Shown here one piece after another: positions 1 to 8,708 of a DNA stretch of 64,000 bases. The position numbers and the translations under genes were made by a program. The DNA is taken from positions 310,001 to 374,000 of the forward strand of contig JADKIY010000006.1 of NCBI GenBank assembly GCA_016722575.1. Direction: 5' to 3'. Positions within the stretch are counted from its first letter, which is position 1. Each line of letters starts with the position of its first letter. The DNA is from Elusimicrobiota bacterium. GTDB lineage: Bacteria; Elusimicrobiota; Elusimicrobia; FEN-1173. The notes beneath the pieces are model-generated. The model was not told the origin of the DNA. It did no database searches and saw only the letters and a list, made by a program, of their open reading frames with translations.

Positions 1-1517
1 ACGTCGTCCTGGCGGCCGAAAGCGAGGACCTGCACGGGCACCGCCAGGCCCCCCACGTGGTCAAGATCGGCCCCCAGGTTCCCATGGGCCAGGAGCGGGA
101 GGCCTTTGAGAAAGTCGAGTCCGTGCTGGGGAACAACGCGCCCCACATCGACGAGTTCGCCGATTTCGGCGACCGGGGCGCCATCAAATACCGCTACGCG
201 GCCATGGGCGGCGGGTTCTCCACCACGTTCCAGAAGAAATACGCCGCGGGCCTCCCGCCCGAGAAAACCCGCTATTACCTGAACCAGGTGTTCCGGGAAC
301 AGCTGGGCCGTTTTTACCGGGCCGCGGAATTGGAAAAATGCAATTTGTTGTCCTACTATCAATTCGATCTTCCGGGCCTGGGCGCCCGCCTCCGCCCCCG
401 GGTGGAGGCGGTCTACGGCGCCCCGGCGACGGGCGACGCCCTAAGTTTTTCCAACGGGGTTTCTTTTTACAACCCCTGCCGGTTCTACGACGACGATTTG
501 CCCACGCTCCTGCCCCTCGCCGACGCCTCGGCCCGGTGGTCCTACGTCCACGGGGATTTGAACGGGGCCAACATCCTGATCGACGGGCAGGACAACGTGT
601 GGCTCATCGATTTCTTCCACACCCACCGGGGCCACGTCCTGCGGGACCTGGCGAAATTCGAAAACGACCTGCTCTATATTTTCACCGAGGTGAAGTCCCC
701 GGCGGAATTCGACCAGGCCCTGCGCCTGACCGACCATTTGATGTCGGTGGAGGATTTGGCCCGGCCCCCGGCGGATTTGCCCGCCGACATCACCCACCCG
801 GCCCTGCGCCGGACCTTCGAGACCCTCCGGGTCCTTCGTTCGTTTTATCCCGAATTGATCCAGGCCCACCGGGACCCCCTGCAGTTGCACATCGCCCAAC
901 TGCGCTACGCGGCCCACACCCTGAGCTTCGACGAGTCCAACGACTTTCAAAAACGCTGGGCTCTCTACACCGGGGCCCGCTGCGCGGAGCGGATCAAGAC
1001 GTCGCTTCTCCGCACGGGGCCCTTGCGGATCGACTGGATCGACCCCCGATGGACGGCCGCCGGCGCCCTGGGCATCACCATCCTGCCCGGCCGTCGGGAC
1101 GTGGGGCGTTCCCTGCCCGACGACGTGGCGTCCCTGAAGAGCCAGGGGGTGACCGACGTGGTGTGCCTGGTGCCCGAGGACGAATTGCGGCGCTACGGCG
1201 TGCCGGGGTTGACGGCGGAATACCGGAAGGCGGGGCTTCACGTGCATCATTGGCCGGTGGTCGACCAAAAAACGACGTCGACCGCGGAAATGGAAAAAAT
1301 CGTGGCCGACGTCGGCGGACGGCTGGCCGAGGGCGCCCGGGTGGCGGTCCATTGCGTGGGGGGCCTGGGGCGTTCGGGCCTCGTGGCGGCCTGCTATTTG
1401 AAATCCCGGGGCGCCTCGACCGACGAAGCGATTTTGGAGGTGCGCCGGGTGCGGTCCCCCCGGGCGGTGGAGTCCGCCGCGCAGGAACAGTTCGTGACGA
1501 ATTTTCATCCCCGATAG
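1..1517 (+). CDS. Kinase-like (APH/TCAD9-type) domain fused to CDKN3-like dual-specificity phosphatase, 5' partial
   Basis: The reading frame is already open at base 3, so the true start lies outside the window. The first part carries an aminoglycoside-phosphotransferase-type catalytic core: HGDLNGANIL near base 550 (catalytic loop Asp and Asn) and LIDFFHT near base 605 (metal-binding Asp). This pattern also fits the ternary-complex-associated domain 9 family of bacterial signalling and conflict proteins. From about base 1060 the protein resembles eukaryote-like CDKN3/KAP phosphatases, with the P-loop HCVGGLGRSG (Cys codon at 1353) and a candidate general-acid Asp in WPVVDQ. A kinase and a phosphatase in one chain suggests a switch acting on a phosphorylated protein or small molecule; the substrate cannot be read. 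The next gene follows after 15 bases, so the two are probably cotranscribed. Confidence 0.75.
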   Translation, partial: VVLAAESEDLHGHRQAPHVVKIGPQVPMGQEREAFEKVESVLGNNAPHIDEFADFGDRGAIKYRYAAMGGGFSTTFQKKYAAGLPPEKTRYYLNQVFREQLGRFYRAAELEKCNLLSYYQFDLPGLGARLRPRVEAVYGAPATGDALSFSNGVSFYNPCRFYDDDLPTLLPLADASARWSYVHGDLNGANILIDGQDNVWLIDFFHTHRGHVLRDLAKFENDLLYIFTEVKSPAEFDQALRLTDHLMSVEDLARPPADLPADITHPALRRTFETLRVLRSFYPELIQAHRDPLQLHIAQLRYAAHTLSFDESNDFQKRWALYTGARCAERIKTSLLRTGPLRIDWIDPRWTAAGALGITILPGRRDVGRSLPDDVASLKSQGVTDVVCLVPEDELRRYGVPGLTAEYRKAGLHVHHWPVVDQKTTSTAEMEKIVADVGGRLAEGARVAVHCVGGLGRSGLVAACYLKSRGASTDEAILEVRRVRSPRAVESAAQEQFVTNFHPR

Positions 1518-1532
1518 CTCAAAGGAAATCCC

Positions 1533-3122
1533 ATGACCCTGATAAACTGGAAGGCTTCGCCCGGAGACCGGATTCCCGCCGGGGACCAAAACCGCCCCCG
1601 CTATTTGGTGGACGGTCGGGCGCTGCCCTGGGACGGACCGTCCTTCGAAGTGAAATCCCCGGTGTTCGAAGAGGGGCCGGGCGGCTGGGCCCCCCGGTCC
1701 CTGGGTCGATGCGGGCTTTTGGACGGCCCCACGGGCTTGTCCGCCCTGGAAGCGGCGGTGCGGGCCTACGACAAGGGACGGGGCGCCTGGCCCACGGCCA
1801 CGGTCGCCACCCGCGTGGCCGCCCTGCGGAATTTCCTGGGCCGGATGAAAGGGCGCCGGCTGGAAATCGCCCGCCTGATCTGTTGGGAGGTGGGGAAACC
1901 CTGGGCCGATTCCCTGGCCGAGGTGGACCGGACGGTGATCTACGGCGAGCAGACCGCCGCCGCCCTGGAGGAATTGGACAAACAGGGCCGGGACTATTTG
2001 GTGAGCGACGGGTTTCGGGCCCGGGTGCGGCGCTCGCCCATCGGCGTGGGTCTCTGCATGGGCCCGTACAATTATCCGCTGAACGAAACCTTCGCCACGC
2101 TTTTGCCCGCCCTGGTCATGGGAAACCCGGTCGTGGTCAAGTTGCCCCGGCTGGGCATGCTTTGCACCATGCCTTTGCTGGAAGATTTCGCCGCCAGTTT
2201 TCCGCCGGGGGTGGTCAACATTATTTCCGGGGAAGGGGCGACGGTGGTGACGCCCATCGTGGCGTCGGGCCGGGTGGATTTGCTGGCCTTCATCGGCTCG
2301 GCCAAGACGGCGGGGCAACTGAAGCACGCCCACCCGAAACCCAACCGGCTCCGCTCCGTCCTGGGCCTGGGGGCCAAAAACGCCGCCATCGTCCTGCCCG
2401 ACGCCGACCTCGACCTGGCGGTCAAGGAAGGCGTGGCCGGGGCCCTCACCTTCAACGGCCAGCGTTGCACGGCGCTTAAAATCTTTTTCGTCCACAAATC
2501 CATCGCGGATCGCTTCGTGGCCAAAATGGCCGAGGCCGTGGCGGCCCTTCGCCGGGGCCTGCCCTTCGAGGACGGCGTTCAAGTCACGCCCCTCCCCGAC
2601 GTCGCCATGGTGGAAAAAATGGGCCGCTACGTGGAAGACGCCCGGTCCAAGGGCGCCCGGGTGGTCAACCCGGGGGGAGGGGAAAAAGATCAAACGTTCT
2701 TTTCCCCGGCGGTGATTTACCCCGTGGCGCCTTCCATGGCCCTTTGGCGGGAGGAGCAGTTCGGCCCCGTGGTTCCCGTGGCGGCCTACGAATCCCTGGA
2801 CGAAGTGATCGACTACCTGGCGGGGTCCGACCTGGGCCAACAGGCCAGCGTGTTCGGCCGGGACCCCAAAACCCTGGGCGGGTTGATCGACGCCCTGGTC
2901 AACCAAGTCTGCCGGGTCAACCTCAACGCCCAATGCCGGCGGGGGCCGGACACCTTTCCCTTCGGCGGGCGGAAGGATTCCGCCGAGGGCACCTTGTCCG
3001 TGACCGACGCCCTGCGGGTCTTCTCCCTGCGAACCCTGGCCGCGGGCGTGGACCGGCCCGACACCCGGGACCTCCTGGAACGGCTGGCCGAGGGCGGCTT
3101 TTCCCGCTTCCTGTCCCGGTGA
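1533..3122 (+). CDS. Aldehyde dehydrogenase family, GapN-like NADP-dependent glyceraldehyde-3-phosphate dehydrogenase
   Basis: The 529-residue protein is a full-length aldehyde dehydrogenase. GPYNYPLNETF (about residue 175) and the FNGQRCTALK block with catalytic Cys312 match the bacterial group annotated as non-phosphorylating glyceraldehyde-3-phosphate dehydrogenase, which makes NADPH and 3-phosphoglycerate in the cytoplasm. The usual LELGGK motif that supplies the general base Glu reads LGLGAK here, with Gly278 at the Glu position. Related proteins of this branch, as remembered, keep an acidic residue one or two positions away; here none is seen, so activity or mechanism may differ. The ATG follows a good AAAGGAAAT ribosome site. 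The stop overlaps the start of pnuC, so dehydrogenase, NMN uptake and NAD synthesis form one operon. Other aldehyde substrates cannot be excluded. Confidence 0.8.
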   Translation: MTLINWKASPGDRIPAGDQNRPRYLVDGRALPWDGPSFEVKSPVFEEGPGGWAPRSLGRCGLLDGPTGLSALEAAVRAYDKGRGAWPTATVATRVAALRNFLGRMKGRRLEIARLICWEVGKPWADSLAEVDRTVIYGEQTAAALEELDKQGRDYLVSDGFRARVRRSPIGVGLCMGPYNYPLNETFATLLPALVMGNPVVVKLPRLGMLCTMPLLEDFAASFPPGVVNIISGEGATVVTPIVASGRVDLLAFIGSAKTAGQLKHAHPKPNRLRSVLGLGAKNAAIVLPDADLDLAVKEGVAGALTFNGQRCTALKIFFVHKSIADRFVAKMAEAVAALRRGLPFEDGVQVTPLPDVAMVEKMGRYVEDARSKGARVVNPGGGEKDQTFFSPAVIYPVAPSMALWREEQFGPVVPVAAYESLDEVIDYLAGSDLGQQASVFGRDPKTLGGLIDALVNQVCRVNLNAQCRRGPDTFPFGGRKDSAEGTLSVTDALRVFSLRTLAAGVDRPDTRDLLERLAEGGFSRFLSR

Positions 3123-3760
3123 CGGCGCTTTTCAGCACGAGCACCGTGCTGTTTCGGGTGGCGGGCTACGCCCTGAGCCCGGTGGAATTTCTGGGCACCC
3201 TGCTGACGCTGTGGTCCGTGTGGCTGGTGACGCGCCGGAACGTTTGGAACTGGCCCGTCGGCAATTTGGGCGGACTCCTCTTCGCCTTCCTCTTCTATCA
3301 GATCCGACTTTATTCCGACCTGGTGGAGCAGATCTATTACATCGCCACCGGATTTTACGGTTGGTGGGTCTGGACCCGGCGGGGGGCCTCCGCCGAGCGG
3401 GAATTGGGCGTCACGATTGCCACGCCCCGGTGGCGCGCTGTTTCCCTGGGCGCGATTGTGCTCGGAACCGCCGTTATGGGATTCGTCATGTCCCGGGTGA
3501 ATTTGTGGTGGCCCCTTTGGTTCCCCGAAACCGCCTCCTACCCCTATTGGGACGCCTTCACCACCGTGGTCAGTTTCACCGCCCAACTTTTAATGGCCCA
3601 CAAGAAATTGGACTGTTGGCCCCTCTGGGTTCTGGTGGACGTCATCGGCATCGGGCTGTATTTTGTGAAAGGGGTGGTTTTCGTTTCTTTCCTCTACGTT
3701 GTTTTCCTGGGGTTGGCCCTGAGCGGTTGGCGCTCCTGGCATCGCACGAGGACGGCGTGA
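3119..3760 (+). CDS. pnuC: Nicotinamide mononucleotide/riboside transporter PnuC
   Basis: The 213-residue protein has about seven hydrophobic segments and the PnuC signature: a WNWPVGNLGG segment followed by LYSDLVEQIYYIATGFYGWWVW, and a second FTAQLLMAHKKLDCWPLW block. PnuC takes up nicotinamide riboside (or NMN) by facilitated diffusion; the partner kinase traps it. The start is the GTG inside a GTGA overlap with the dehydrogenase stop; the frame stays open further upstream but that part is not PnuC-like. The stop overlaps the GTG of nadR in the same way, which gives translational coupling to the enzyme that uses its substrate. No NiaR- or NAD-type operator was recognised upstream. Confidence 0.93.
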   Translation: MTALFSTSTVLFRVAGYALSPVEFLGTLLTLWSVWLVTRRNVWNWPVGNLGGLLFAFLFYQIRLYSDLVEQIYYIATGFYGWWVWTRRGASAERELGVTIATPRWRAVSLGAIVLGTAVMGFVMSRVNLWWPLWFPETASYPYWDAFTTVVSFTAQLLMAHKKLDCWPLWVLVDVIGIGLYFVKGVVFVSFLYVVFLGLALSGWRSWHRTRTA

Positions 3761-4749
3761 CGGAAGGGTTGGTCATCGGCAAGTTCTACCCGCCCCACCG
3801 GGGCCACGGGTATTTAATCGACACGGCCCTCCGGAACTCGGACCGGTTGACGGTCTTGGTCTGTGAGAAAAAAGAGGAGACGATTTCCGGCGCCCTTCGG
3901 GCCCGGTGGATCCGCGAAATGGCGCCCGCCGCCCGGGTGCGCGTGATCCCGGACATCGGCGCCGACGACGATTCCAAGGCCTGGGCGCTGCACACCCGGC
4001 GGTTCCTGGGCTACCGGCCGGACCTGGTGTTCACCTCCGAAGGATACGGCCCCGTCTTCGCCCGCTATCTCGGGGCCCGGCACCGAATGGTGGACCGGGG
4101 TCGAACAGCCGTTCCCATTTCCGCCCGCCAAATCCGCTCCGATCCCGGAAAATATTGGACCTATCTTTCCCCCGGGGCCAAGGCCCACTACGCCAAACGC
4201 GTCGTGGTGTTGGGGGCCGAATCCACCGGCAAGACGACTCTGGCCCGGGCCCTGGCGTCTCGATTAAAAACCAACTGGGTGCCCGAATTCGGCCGCTATC
4301 ATTTCGAAGGGAAGGCGTTGGCCGGAAAGCCCCTCCGCTGGTCCGACGAGGATTTTATCCACATCGCCCGGACTCAAAACCAATGGGAAGAAGCCCTGGC
4401 CCGGACCTGCCACCGGTGGCTCGTCTGCGACACCAACGCTTTTGTGACGTTGGTGTGGCAGCGACGCTATTTGGGGCGCGTGTCGCCGGAAGTCGAGCGG
4501 GAGGCCCGCCGGGGCCGTTACCACGGGGCCCTGCTCCTGGAGGACGATCTTCCCTTCGTGCAGGACGGCACCCGGGACGGGAAAAGCTTTCGACGGAGGA
4601 TGCAGAAAATGTTGGTGGAGGAATTGAATCGTCGAAAAATCCCGGTGATTCGAATTCGCGGCCGGGGGCCCCGGCGGCTGGCGGCGGCTTGGGCGGCCCT
4701 CCGAGCATTGGAGTCCCGGGACTCGGGGACAAAACGGGAAAAAGTATAA
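3757..4749 (+). CDS. nadR: NadR-like bifunctional NMN adenylyltransferase/ribosylnicotinamide kinase
   Basis: The 330-residue protein has two domains. Residues 1-145 form a nucleotidyltransferase with GKFYPPHRGH (HxGH motif) that joins ATP and NMN to make NAD. From about residue 148 a P-loop kinase begins with GAESTGKTT (Walker A), followed by VPEFGRYHFE and CDTNAFVT, typical of the ribosylnicotinamide kinase part of NadR. There is no helix-turn-helix in front, so unlike enterobacterial NadR this form is enzyme only, not repressor. The GTG start sits in a GTGA overlap with pnuC. Together the two genes give an NAD salvage route from nicotinamide riboside, next to an NADP-linked dehydrogenase. 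Confidence 0.93.
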   Translation: MTEGLVIGKFYPPHRGHGYLIDTALRNSDRLTVLVCEKKEETISGALRARWIREMAPAARVRVIPDIGADDDSKAWALHTRRFLGYRPDLVFTSEGYGPVFARYLGARHRMVDRGRTAVPISARQIRSDPGKYWTYLSPGAKAHYAKRVVVLGAESTGKTTLARALASRLKTNWVPEFGRYHFEGKALAGKPLRWSDEDFIHIARTQNQWEEALARTCHRWLVCDTNAFVTLVWQRRYLGRVSPEVEREARRGRYHGALLLEDDLPFVQDGTRDGKSFRRRMQKMLVEELNRRKIPVIRIRGRGPRRLAAAWAALRALESRDSGTKREKV

Positions 4750-4756
4750 TCGGTTC

Positions 4757-5281
4757 GTGACGCTCCGACGAAAGATCCCACGATGTTGTATTCGCCTTTT
4801 GGCCCGCCGCCGCCCCTCGGCCCTGTTCGCCTTTATTCCTCTTCTGACCTTCGCTCTCTCCTCCCGGGCGGAGGAGCCCCGGCAATGGGCTTTGGGCCTG
4901 AACTATCCCGGCGCGTCCCTCCGATTACATCTGAACGAGCGATACGCCCTGGAAGGGCGGTTTCAGGCCGAGTCCGGCGTTTGGGCCGGAGGTTTTCGCG
5001 GGTACCGTTATTTTTCGACCCTGGGCCGCGTTCATCCCTTTGCGGGTCTCGAGGGCGATTACGTGGGGTTTAAGGAAAACAACGCCAAGGGGTCCGGAGT
5101 GGCCGGGATCGCCTTCGCCGGGGGGGAATGCTTTTTCGCCCGGCGTTTATCGGCCCAGTTGGACATGGGCGCGGGGTGGCTCGGACTTCAAGACGACGCC
5201 ACGAGCATTACCGACGGCGGTTTGGAGTTCGTCATCAACGTCGGGGTGAACCTCTATTTTGGGAAAGCTCTTCACCGATGA
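4757..5281 (+). CDS. Small outer-membrane beta-barrel-like protein
   Basis: The 174-residue protein starts with a basic stretch and a hydrophobic core (LFAFIPLLTFALSSRAEE) that looks like a Sec signal peptide cut after SSRA. The mature part alternates polar and apolar residues with many Gly and aromatic positions (LNYPGASLRLHLNERYALEG, GFRGYRYF, PFAGLEGDYVGF) and ends in VNVGVNLYFGKALHR, as in eight-stranded porin-like barrels. No specific family is recognised. It starts with GTG seven bases after nadR and its stop overlaps the ATG of the next gene (ATGA), so it heads a run of envelope proteins. The function is unknown. Confidence 0.7.
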   Translation: MTLRRKIPRCCIRLLARRRPSALFAFIPLLTFALSSRAEEPRQWALGLNYPGASLRLHLNERYALEGRFQAESGVWAGGFRGYRYFSTLGRVHPFAGLEGDYVGFKENNAKGSGVAGIAFAGGECFFARRLSAQLDMGAGWLGLQDDATSITDGGLEFVINVGVNLYFGKALHR

Positions 5282-6273
5282 AAAAATCCCGCTTTTTGCG
5301 GGTGGCCCTTCTATCGGTCCCGGCCCTGGCCGTTCAGGCGGGTTTTAATTTGGGCCTGACCGGGGCGGCAAAATCCCGGGCCAAACATCTCGAAGATAAA
5401 ATCAACGCCGGGCCCTCGGTGGAATCCCGGATCAACACACCGGGCTGGGCGGATTCCCCCTTCATCTCCCGGGACGGACAGCGGCTGTATTTCATGTATT
5501 CCCGTTGGGATTTCGGGCCCGTCTTTTTGTCGACCGGCGGGCTGCCGGTCCTTCGGGGGCCGGACCGTCCGGGCCATCACAAGGACGACGTGAATCCCTA
5601 CGACGACTCGGACCTCTACGTGGCCACCAAACGGGGCGACGGTTCCTGGGACACTCCGGTCAATATGGGGTTCAACAGCGCGGGGGGGGACGCCAGCGGC
5701 ATGGAGCTTTCCTCCGGGACGTTTTTTGTGTGGATCAAACCCACCCTGCCTTCGGGCCTCCCGGACATTTATATCTCCACCCGGGACGCCTTCGGCCATT
5801 GGAGCGCCCCCGTCGGCATCAGCCCCCACATCAACACCGTTAATCTCGAAGACAATCCGCACCTGTGGCCCGACGGCAATTCCATGTGGTTCACCTCCGA
5901 TCGGGGCGGGGGAGCGGGCGGGAAGGATATTTGGTTTTCCAGCAAAACGGCCGGGGTGTGGAACACGCCGGTCAACGCCGGCCCGACCTTAAACACCGCC
6001 GCGGACGAGGACCAATTTTGGGTCAGCCCCGTGAACTTCGACGTCTACTTCACACGGGACAATCAAATTTATCGTTCGTCCTTTTCGGGCCTCGGTTACA
6101 CGGCCCCGACGCTGGTGAATCTGGGTTTGGCCGTGGCGGCGGAGCCTTCCATCACCGACGACGGCCAGGACCTTTACTTCGCCACCGGCGACACCACCAC
6201 GGCCCATATTCGGATCATGCACGCCCGGTCCCTGGGCGGCGGCCACTGGGCCACGCCGGTGCCGGTGGATTAA
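5278..6273 (+). CDS. Secreted PD40/TolB-like beta-propeller protein
   Basis: The start is the ATG that overlaps the previous stop; it gives a clear signal peptide (KKSRFLRVALLSVPALAVQA). The 331-residue product contains repeated WD40-like PD40 blades: DSPFISRDGQRLYFMYSR, ENPHLWPDGNSMWFTSDRGG.GGKDIWFS, and ITDDGQDLYFATGD. Such propellers are found in TolB and in peptidoglycan-associated surface proteins and usually bind proteins or sugars. No enzyme motif is visible. It is probably periplasmic or on the surface. No TolB-type N-terminal domain is present, so it is not TolB itself. Confidence 0.8.
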   Translation: MKKSRFLRVALLSVPALAVQAGFNLGLTGAAKSRAKHLEDKINAGPSVESRINTPGWADSPFISRDGQRLYFMYSRWDFGPVFLSTGGLPVLRGPDRPGHHKDDVNPYDDSDLYVATKRGDGSWDTPVNMGFNSAGGDASGMELSSGTFFVWIKPTLPSGLPDIYISTRDAFGHWSAPVGISPHINTVNLEDNPHLWPDGNSMWFTSDRGGGAGGKDIWFSSKTAGVWNTPVNAGPTLNTAADEDQFWVSPVNFDVYFTRDNQIYRSSFSGLGYTAPTLVNLGLAVAAEPSITDDGQDLYFATGDTTTAHIRIMHARSLGGGHWATPVPVD

Positions 6274-6318
6274 ACCGGGAATCCGATCCCCCGCGGCCTG
6301 AAGTTTCGAGGTGAAATC

Positions 6319-7266
6319 ATGAATCGTCAATTCTCCTTCTTGTTCGGCGTTTTGGTTTTGGGTACGCCCGTGTTTTCGGCGAATCGACCCTTTCGATCCT
6401 ATCGGGTCACTCTGGATCACCAGGTCCAGGCTTTCAAATCCCTGGACAGCGACTCCGCCGCCTCCGTCCCTCTGAAGACCGAAGTGCGCACCCGCCGCTG
6501 GAGGGTGGGCGTGGATTATCCCCCCGCGCTGTTGGGATCGAACCCCGTCCTCTTGGTGAATTCGACGTCCTTGGAGAGCGTTGACATCGACTGGAACGGA
6601 CTGCCCGCCGCCCACCCCCTTTCGGACCTGGACCGACTGGCCGGCCTGACGCACCGGGTGCGATTGGTTTGGCGTCTTCGGGATCGATGGCGCGCCGGCG
6701 TTTTTACCTCCCTCGGGTTTCAAGGGGATTGGAGCCGCTTTTCGGGGCGGATGGCCCAATGGCGCGGCGGGGTGGTTTTGTCCCGGGCCCTGGGAGCCAA
6801 CCTGGATCTGGGGCTGGGCGCCGGTCTCTTGAACGAATTCGGCAAACCGGGACTTTATCCCATTCTCACCTTGGGCCTGCGTTCGGAGGAGCGCCTGGAT
6901 TCCGCGCCCCCGGGCACCCACGTCGTCTCCCTTCGCGTCCCGGTGAGCGCGACCTATTGGTATGTTCTCTCGGACCGGGTGCGGGCCGGGGCCGAAATAA
7001 AGGCCCTCGGGGGGTCTTACTTCCTCACCCGGGAGGGCCCTTACCAAAAAACCACTTTGGAAATGTCCCAGGTGCAACTGGGCCCGGCCGTTCATTGGCG
7101 GTTGGCCCGGGGTTTTGCGGTGGAGGCCAACGTCGGCGTGGCGGCCCGTCGCCGTTGGTTCATCCATTCGGGCAACACCGAGTTGGAGAAGTGGGTGATT
7201 AAAAACGCCGGTTTCGCCCGGGTTGATTTGAGTTGGAAAATCGGTTCGGCGGCTTGGGACGAATGA
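6319..7266 (+). CDS. Secreted DUF6268-like outer-membrane protein
   Basis: The 315-residue protein has a signal peptide (FSFLFGVLVLGTPVFSA) and a mature region of amphipathic strands with turns rich in Gly, Arg and aromatic residues (WRVGVDYPP, LGANLDLGLGAGLLNEFGKPGLYPILTLGL, RAGAEIKALGGSYFL), ending in FARVDLSWKIG. This fits an outer-membrane barrel of the DUF6268 type, although the family assignment is from pattern only. It follows an aggtgaaatc ribosome site. Its stop overlaps the ATG of the next gene. The function is unknown. Confidence 0.65.
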   Translation: MNRQFSFLFGVLVLGTPVFSANRPFRSYRVTLDHQVQAFKSLDSDSAASVPLKTEVRTRRWRVGVDYPPALLGSNPVLLVNSTSLESVDIDWNGLPAAHPLSDLDRLAGLTHRVRLVWRLRDRWRAGVFTSLGFQGDWSRFSGRMAQWRGGVVLSRALGANLDLGLGAGLLNEFGKPGLYPILTLGLRSEERLDSAPPGTHVVSLRVPVSATYWYVLSDRVRAGAEIKALGGSYFLTREGPYQKTTLEMSQVQLGPAVHWRLARGFAVEANVGVAARRRWFIHSGNTELEKWVIKNAGFARVDLSWKIGSAAWDE

Positions 7267-7937
7267 GAATCCGTTTCTTTCTTCTGCCCCTGATGCTGGG
7301 GATCTCTCCGGGGGTGATCGCGGGCGAGAATTCGTCCCCCGGGCTTCTCGGCGAGTGGCGGGGCGAGGGCGGGGAACCGGTATTGATTTTCGATTCGCCC
7401 ACCCGGCTTCGATTTAATTCCGAAGTCCGATCTTACACCCGGTCGGGGGGGCGTTTTTTGGTCCAGGAGGAGACGGGGGTGGCGGCCTATCCTTATGTTT
7501 TGGAGAGCGGCCTTTTGAAAATCTCTTTTCCCGGGGAGGGCGTCGTGGTTTTTCGACGCCCCGCCAAATCGTCGGCCGCCAAGCCCGCCGGCGGCCAGGA
7601 ATACCTGGTCCGGGGGAGTTTTTGCAGTTATTCGGGATCGTCGAACTATAGCGGAAGCCACTCCAGTTCGCGGAAGGCTTTTTTTGACGGGCGCGGACGA
7701 TTCACCACCGGGGGAGAATCGTCCTTCAACACGACCCTCTACGACGGCGGCACCGCCGGCGGCGCCTCGACCAACGTGGGCCCCGGCGGCCGCTACCGGG
7801 TCCAGGGCAACAAAGTTCTATTGACTCTTCCCGATGGGTCCACGGGAGTCGCCACCGTGAACAGGCGCCAGTCCGACGGTTCGGTGTCGGAACTGATGTA
7901 CGAAGGCACCCTCTACGCCAAGGGGTTGTGCGAGTAG
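7263..7937 (+). CDS. Hypothetical secreted protein with Ser/Gly-rich middle
   Basis: The ATG overlaps the previous stop (ATGA) and gives a signal peptide (RFFLLPLMLGISPGVIAG), which fixes the start. The N-terminal half (LLGEWRGEGGEPVLIFDS... GGRFLVQEETGVAAYPYVLESGLLKISF) resembles the short lipocalin-like or DUF-type domains that describe a compound-binding sandwich. The middle is rich in Ser and Tyr (CSYSGSSNYSGSHSSSRKAFFDGRGRF). No catalytic motif is seen. It ends the run of four envelope genes. Confidence 0.65.
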   Translation: MRIRFFLLPLMLGISPGVIAGENSSPGLLGEWRGEGGEPVLIFDSPTRLRFNSEVRSYTRSGGRFLVQEETGVAAYPYVLESGLLKISFPGEGVVVFRRPAKSSAAKPAGGQEYLVRGSFCSYSGSSNYSGSHSSSRKAFFDGRGRFTTGGESSFNTTLYDGGTAGGASTNVGPGGRYRVQGNKVLLTLPDGSTGVATVNRRQSDGSVSELMYEGTLYAKGLCE

Positions 7938-7962
7938 TCGATTGATTTATAGAGGTGAATTT

Positions 7963-7986
7963 AACCGCCGTTTCGGGCGGTTTCCC
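7963..7986 (+). terminator. Possible weak terminator hairpin
   Basis: AACCGCC and GGCGGTT form a 7-bp stem around a short loop 25 bases after the previous stop, followed by TTCCC rather than a clean T-tract. It may end the envelope-protein operon, or only protect the mRNA end. Confidence 0.35.
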
Positions 7987-8056
7987 GTCGTTCCCCTCCC
8001 GCCCTCCCCCTCCAAAAAAACATAGATATCAACGGATTCCGGGGTTAAGCTATGGC

Positions 8057-8614
8057 ATGGCCAGAAATAGGAGTTCTTTTGGCTGGTTTTGCCGTCGCTT
8101 GAGCGCGGGCACCCCCCCGTTCCGCGCACAAATTCTCCCGCCTCCTCCGACCAAAGGATCGGGATTCACTCTTATTGAGCTCATGCTCGTGGTCGCCATC
8201 ATCGGATTGTTGGCGGCCATTGCCCTTCCTAAATTCGGCCAGCTCGTCAACAAAGCTCACGAGGCGTCAACGTTGGGGAAATTGGGCGCCGTCCGCTCGG
8301 CCCTGAGCCTGTATTACGCCGACAACGACGGTCGCGGTCCCACCGTGAATATGCAGCAGTGCCTCGTTCCGAAGTATACGGGCGCGTTGCCGAAGGCCGC
8401 CCTGCCCATGCACGGTCATCCCTCGGGAACAGGATCGTCCAACGCGGCCTTGGCGCTTTTATGGGATTGGCCGTTGGGCGGTGGCGGCTACCTGCCGTGG
8501 GCCTTCAAGGACGGAACGGTATCCGTCATCGGTCCGGGCACCCACAACACGGGCGAGGTCTTTGTCCATTGCACCCACACGGATTCCCGGGGAACGACGT
8601 GGAATGAATATTGA
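8057..8614 (+). CDS. Type IV pilin-like protein (pseudopilin)
   Basis: The 185-residue protein carries the prepilin core GFTLIELMLVVAIIGLLAA with the Glu at mature position 5, so it should be cut before Phe and N-methylated by PilD. A helix (FGQLVNKAHEASTLGKLGAVRSALSLYYADNDG) and a variable domain follow, ending in CTHTDSRGTTWNEY. That ending is shared with the pilin on the minus strand near 21.3 kb and is typical of Elusimicrobiota pseudopilins. The leader from the chosen ATG is long (36 residues, Pro-rich); a non-ATG start nearer to the cleavage site is possible. No pilus assembly genes lie nearby, so it is an orphan pilin gene. Confidence 0.85.
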   Translation: MARNRSSFGWFCRRLSAGTPPFRAQILPPPPTKGSGFTLIELMLVVAIIGLLAAIALPKFGQLVNKAHEASTLGKLGAVRSALSLYYADNDGRGPTVNMQQCLVPKYTGALPKAALPMHGHPSGTGSSNAALALLWDWPLGGGGYLPWAFKDGTVSVIGPGTHNTGEVFVHCTHTDSRGTTWNEY

Positions 8615-8708
8615 GTTTTGAAAAACGAATTCCCTCCGCCCGGTCGATGGGTTGGGGGGAATTTTCGAAAGTCCGTTATAGCCCTTTCGTCGTCCCTGAA
8701 CTCCGAAA

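Noticed and set aside
441..2933. Very long minus-strand open frame opposite the phosphatase and dehydrogenase genes
   Set aside because: It is His-, Gly- and Pro-rich with no family motif and lies opposite two well-supported genes; it arises from GC-rich codon use. Similar antisense frames near 16.9-19.5, 34.5-36.7 and 22.5-23.8 kb were rejected for the same reason.
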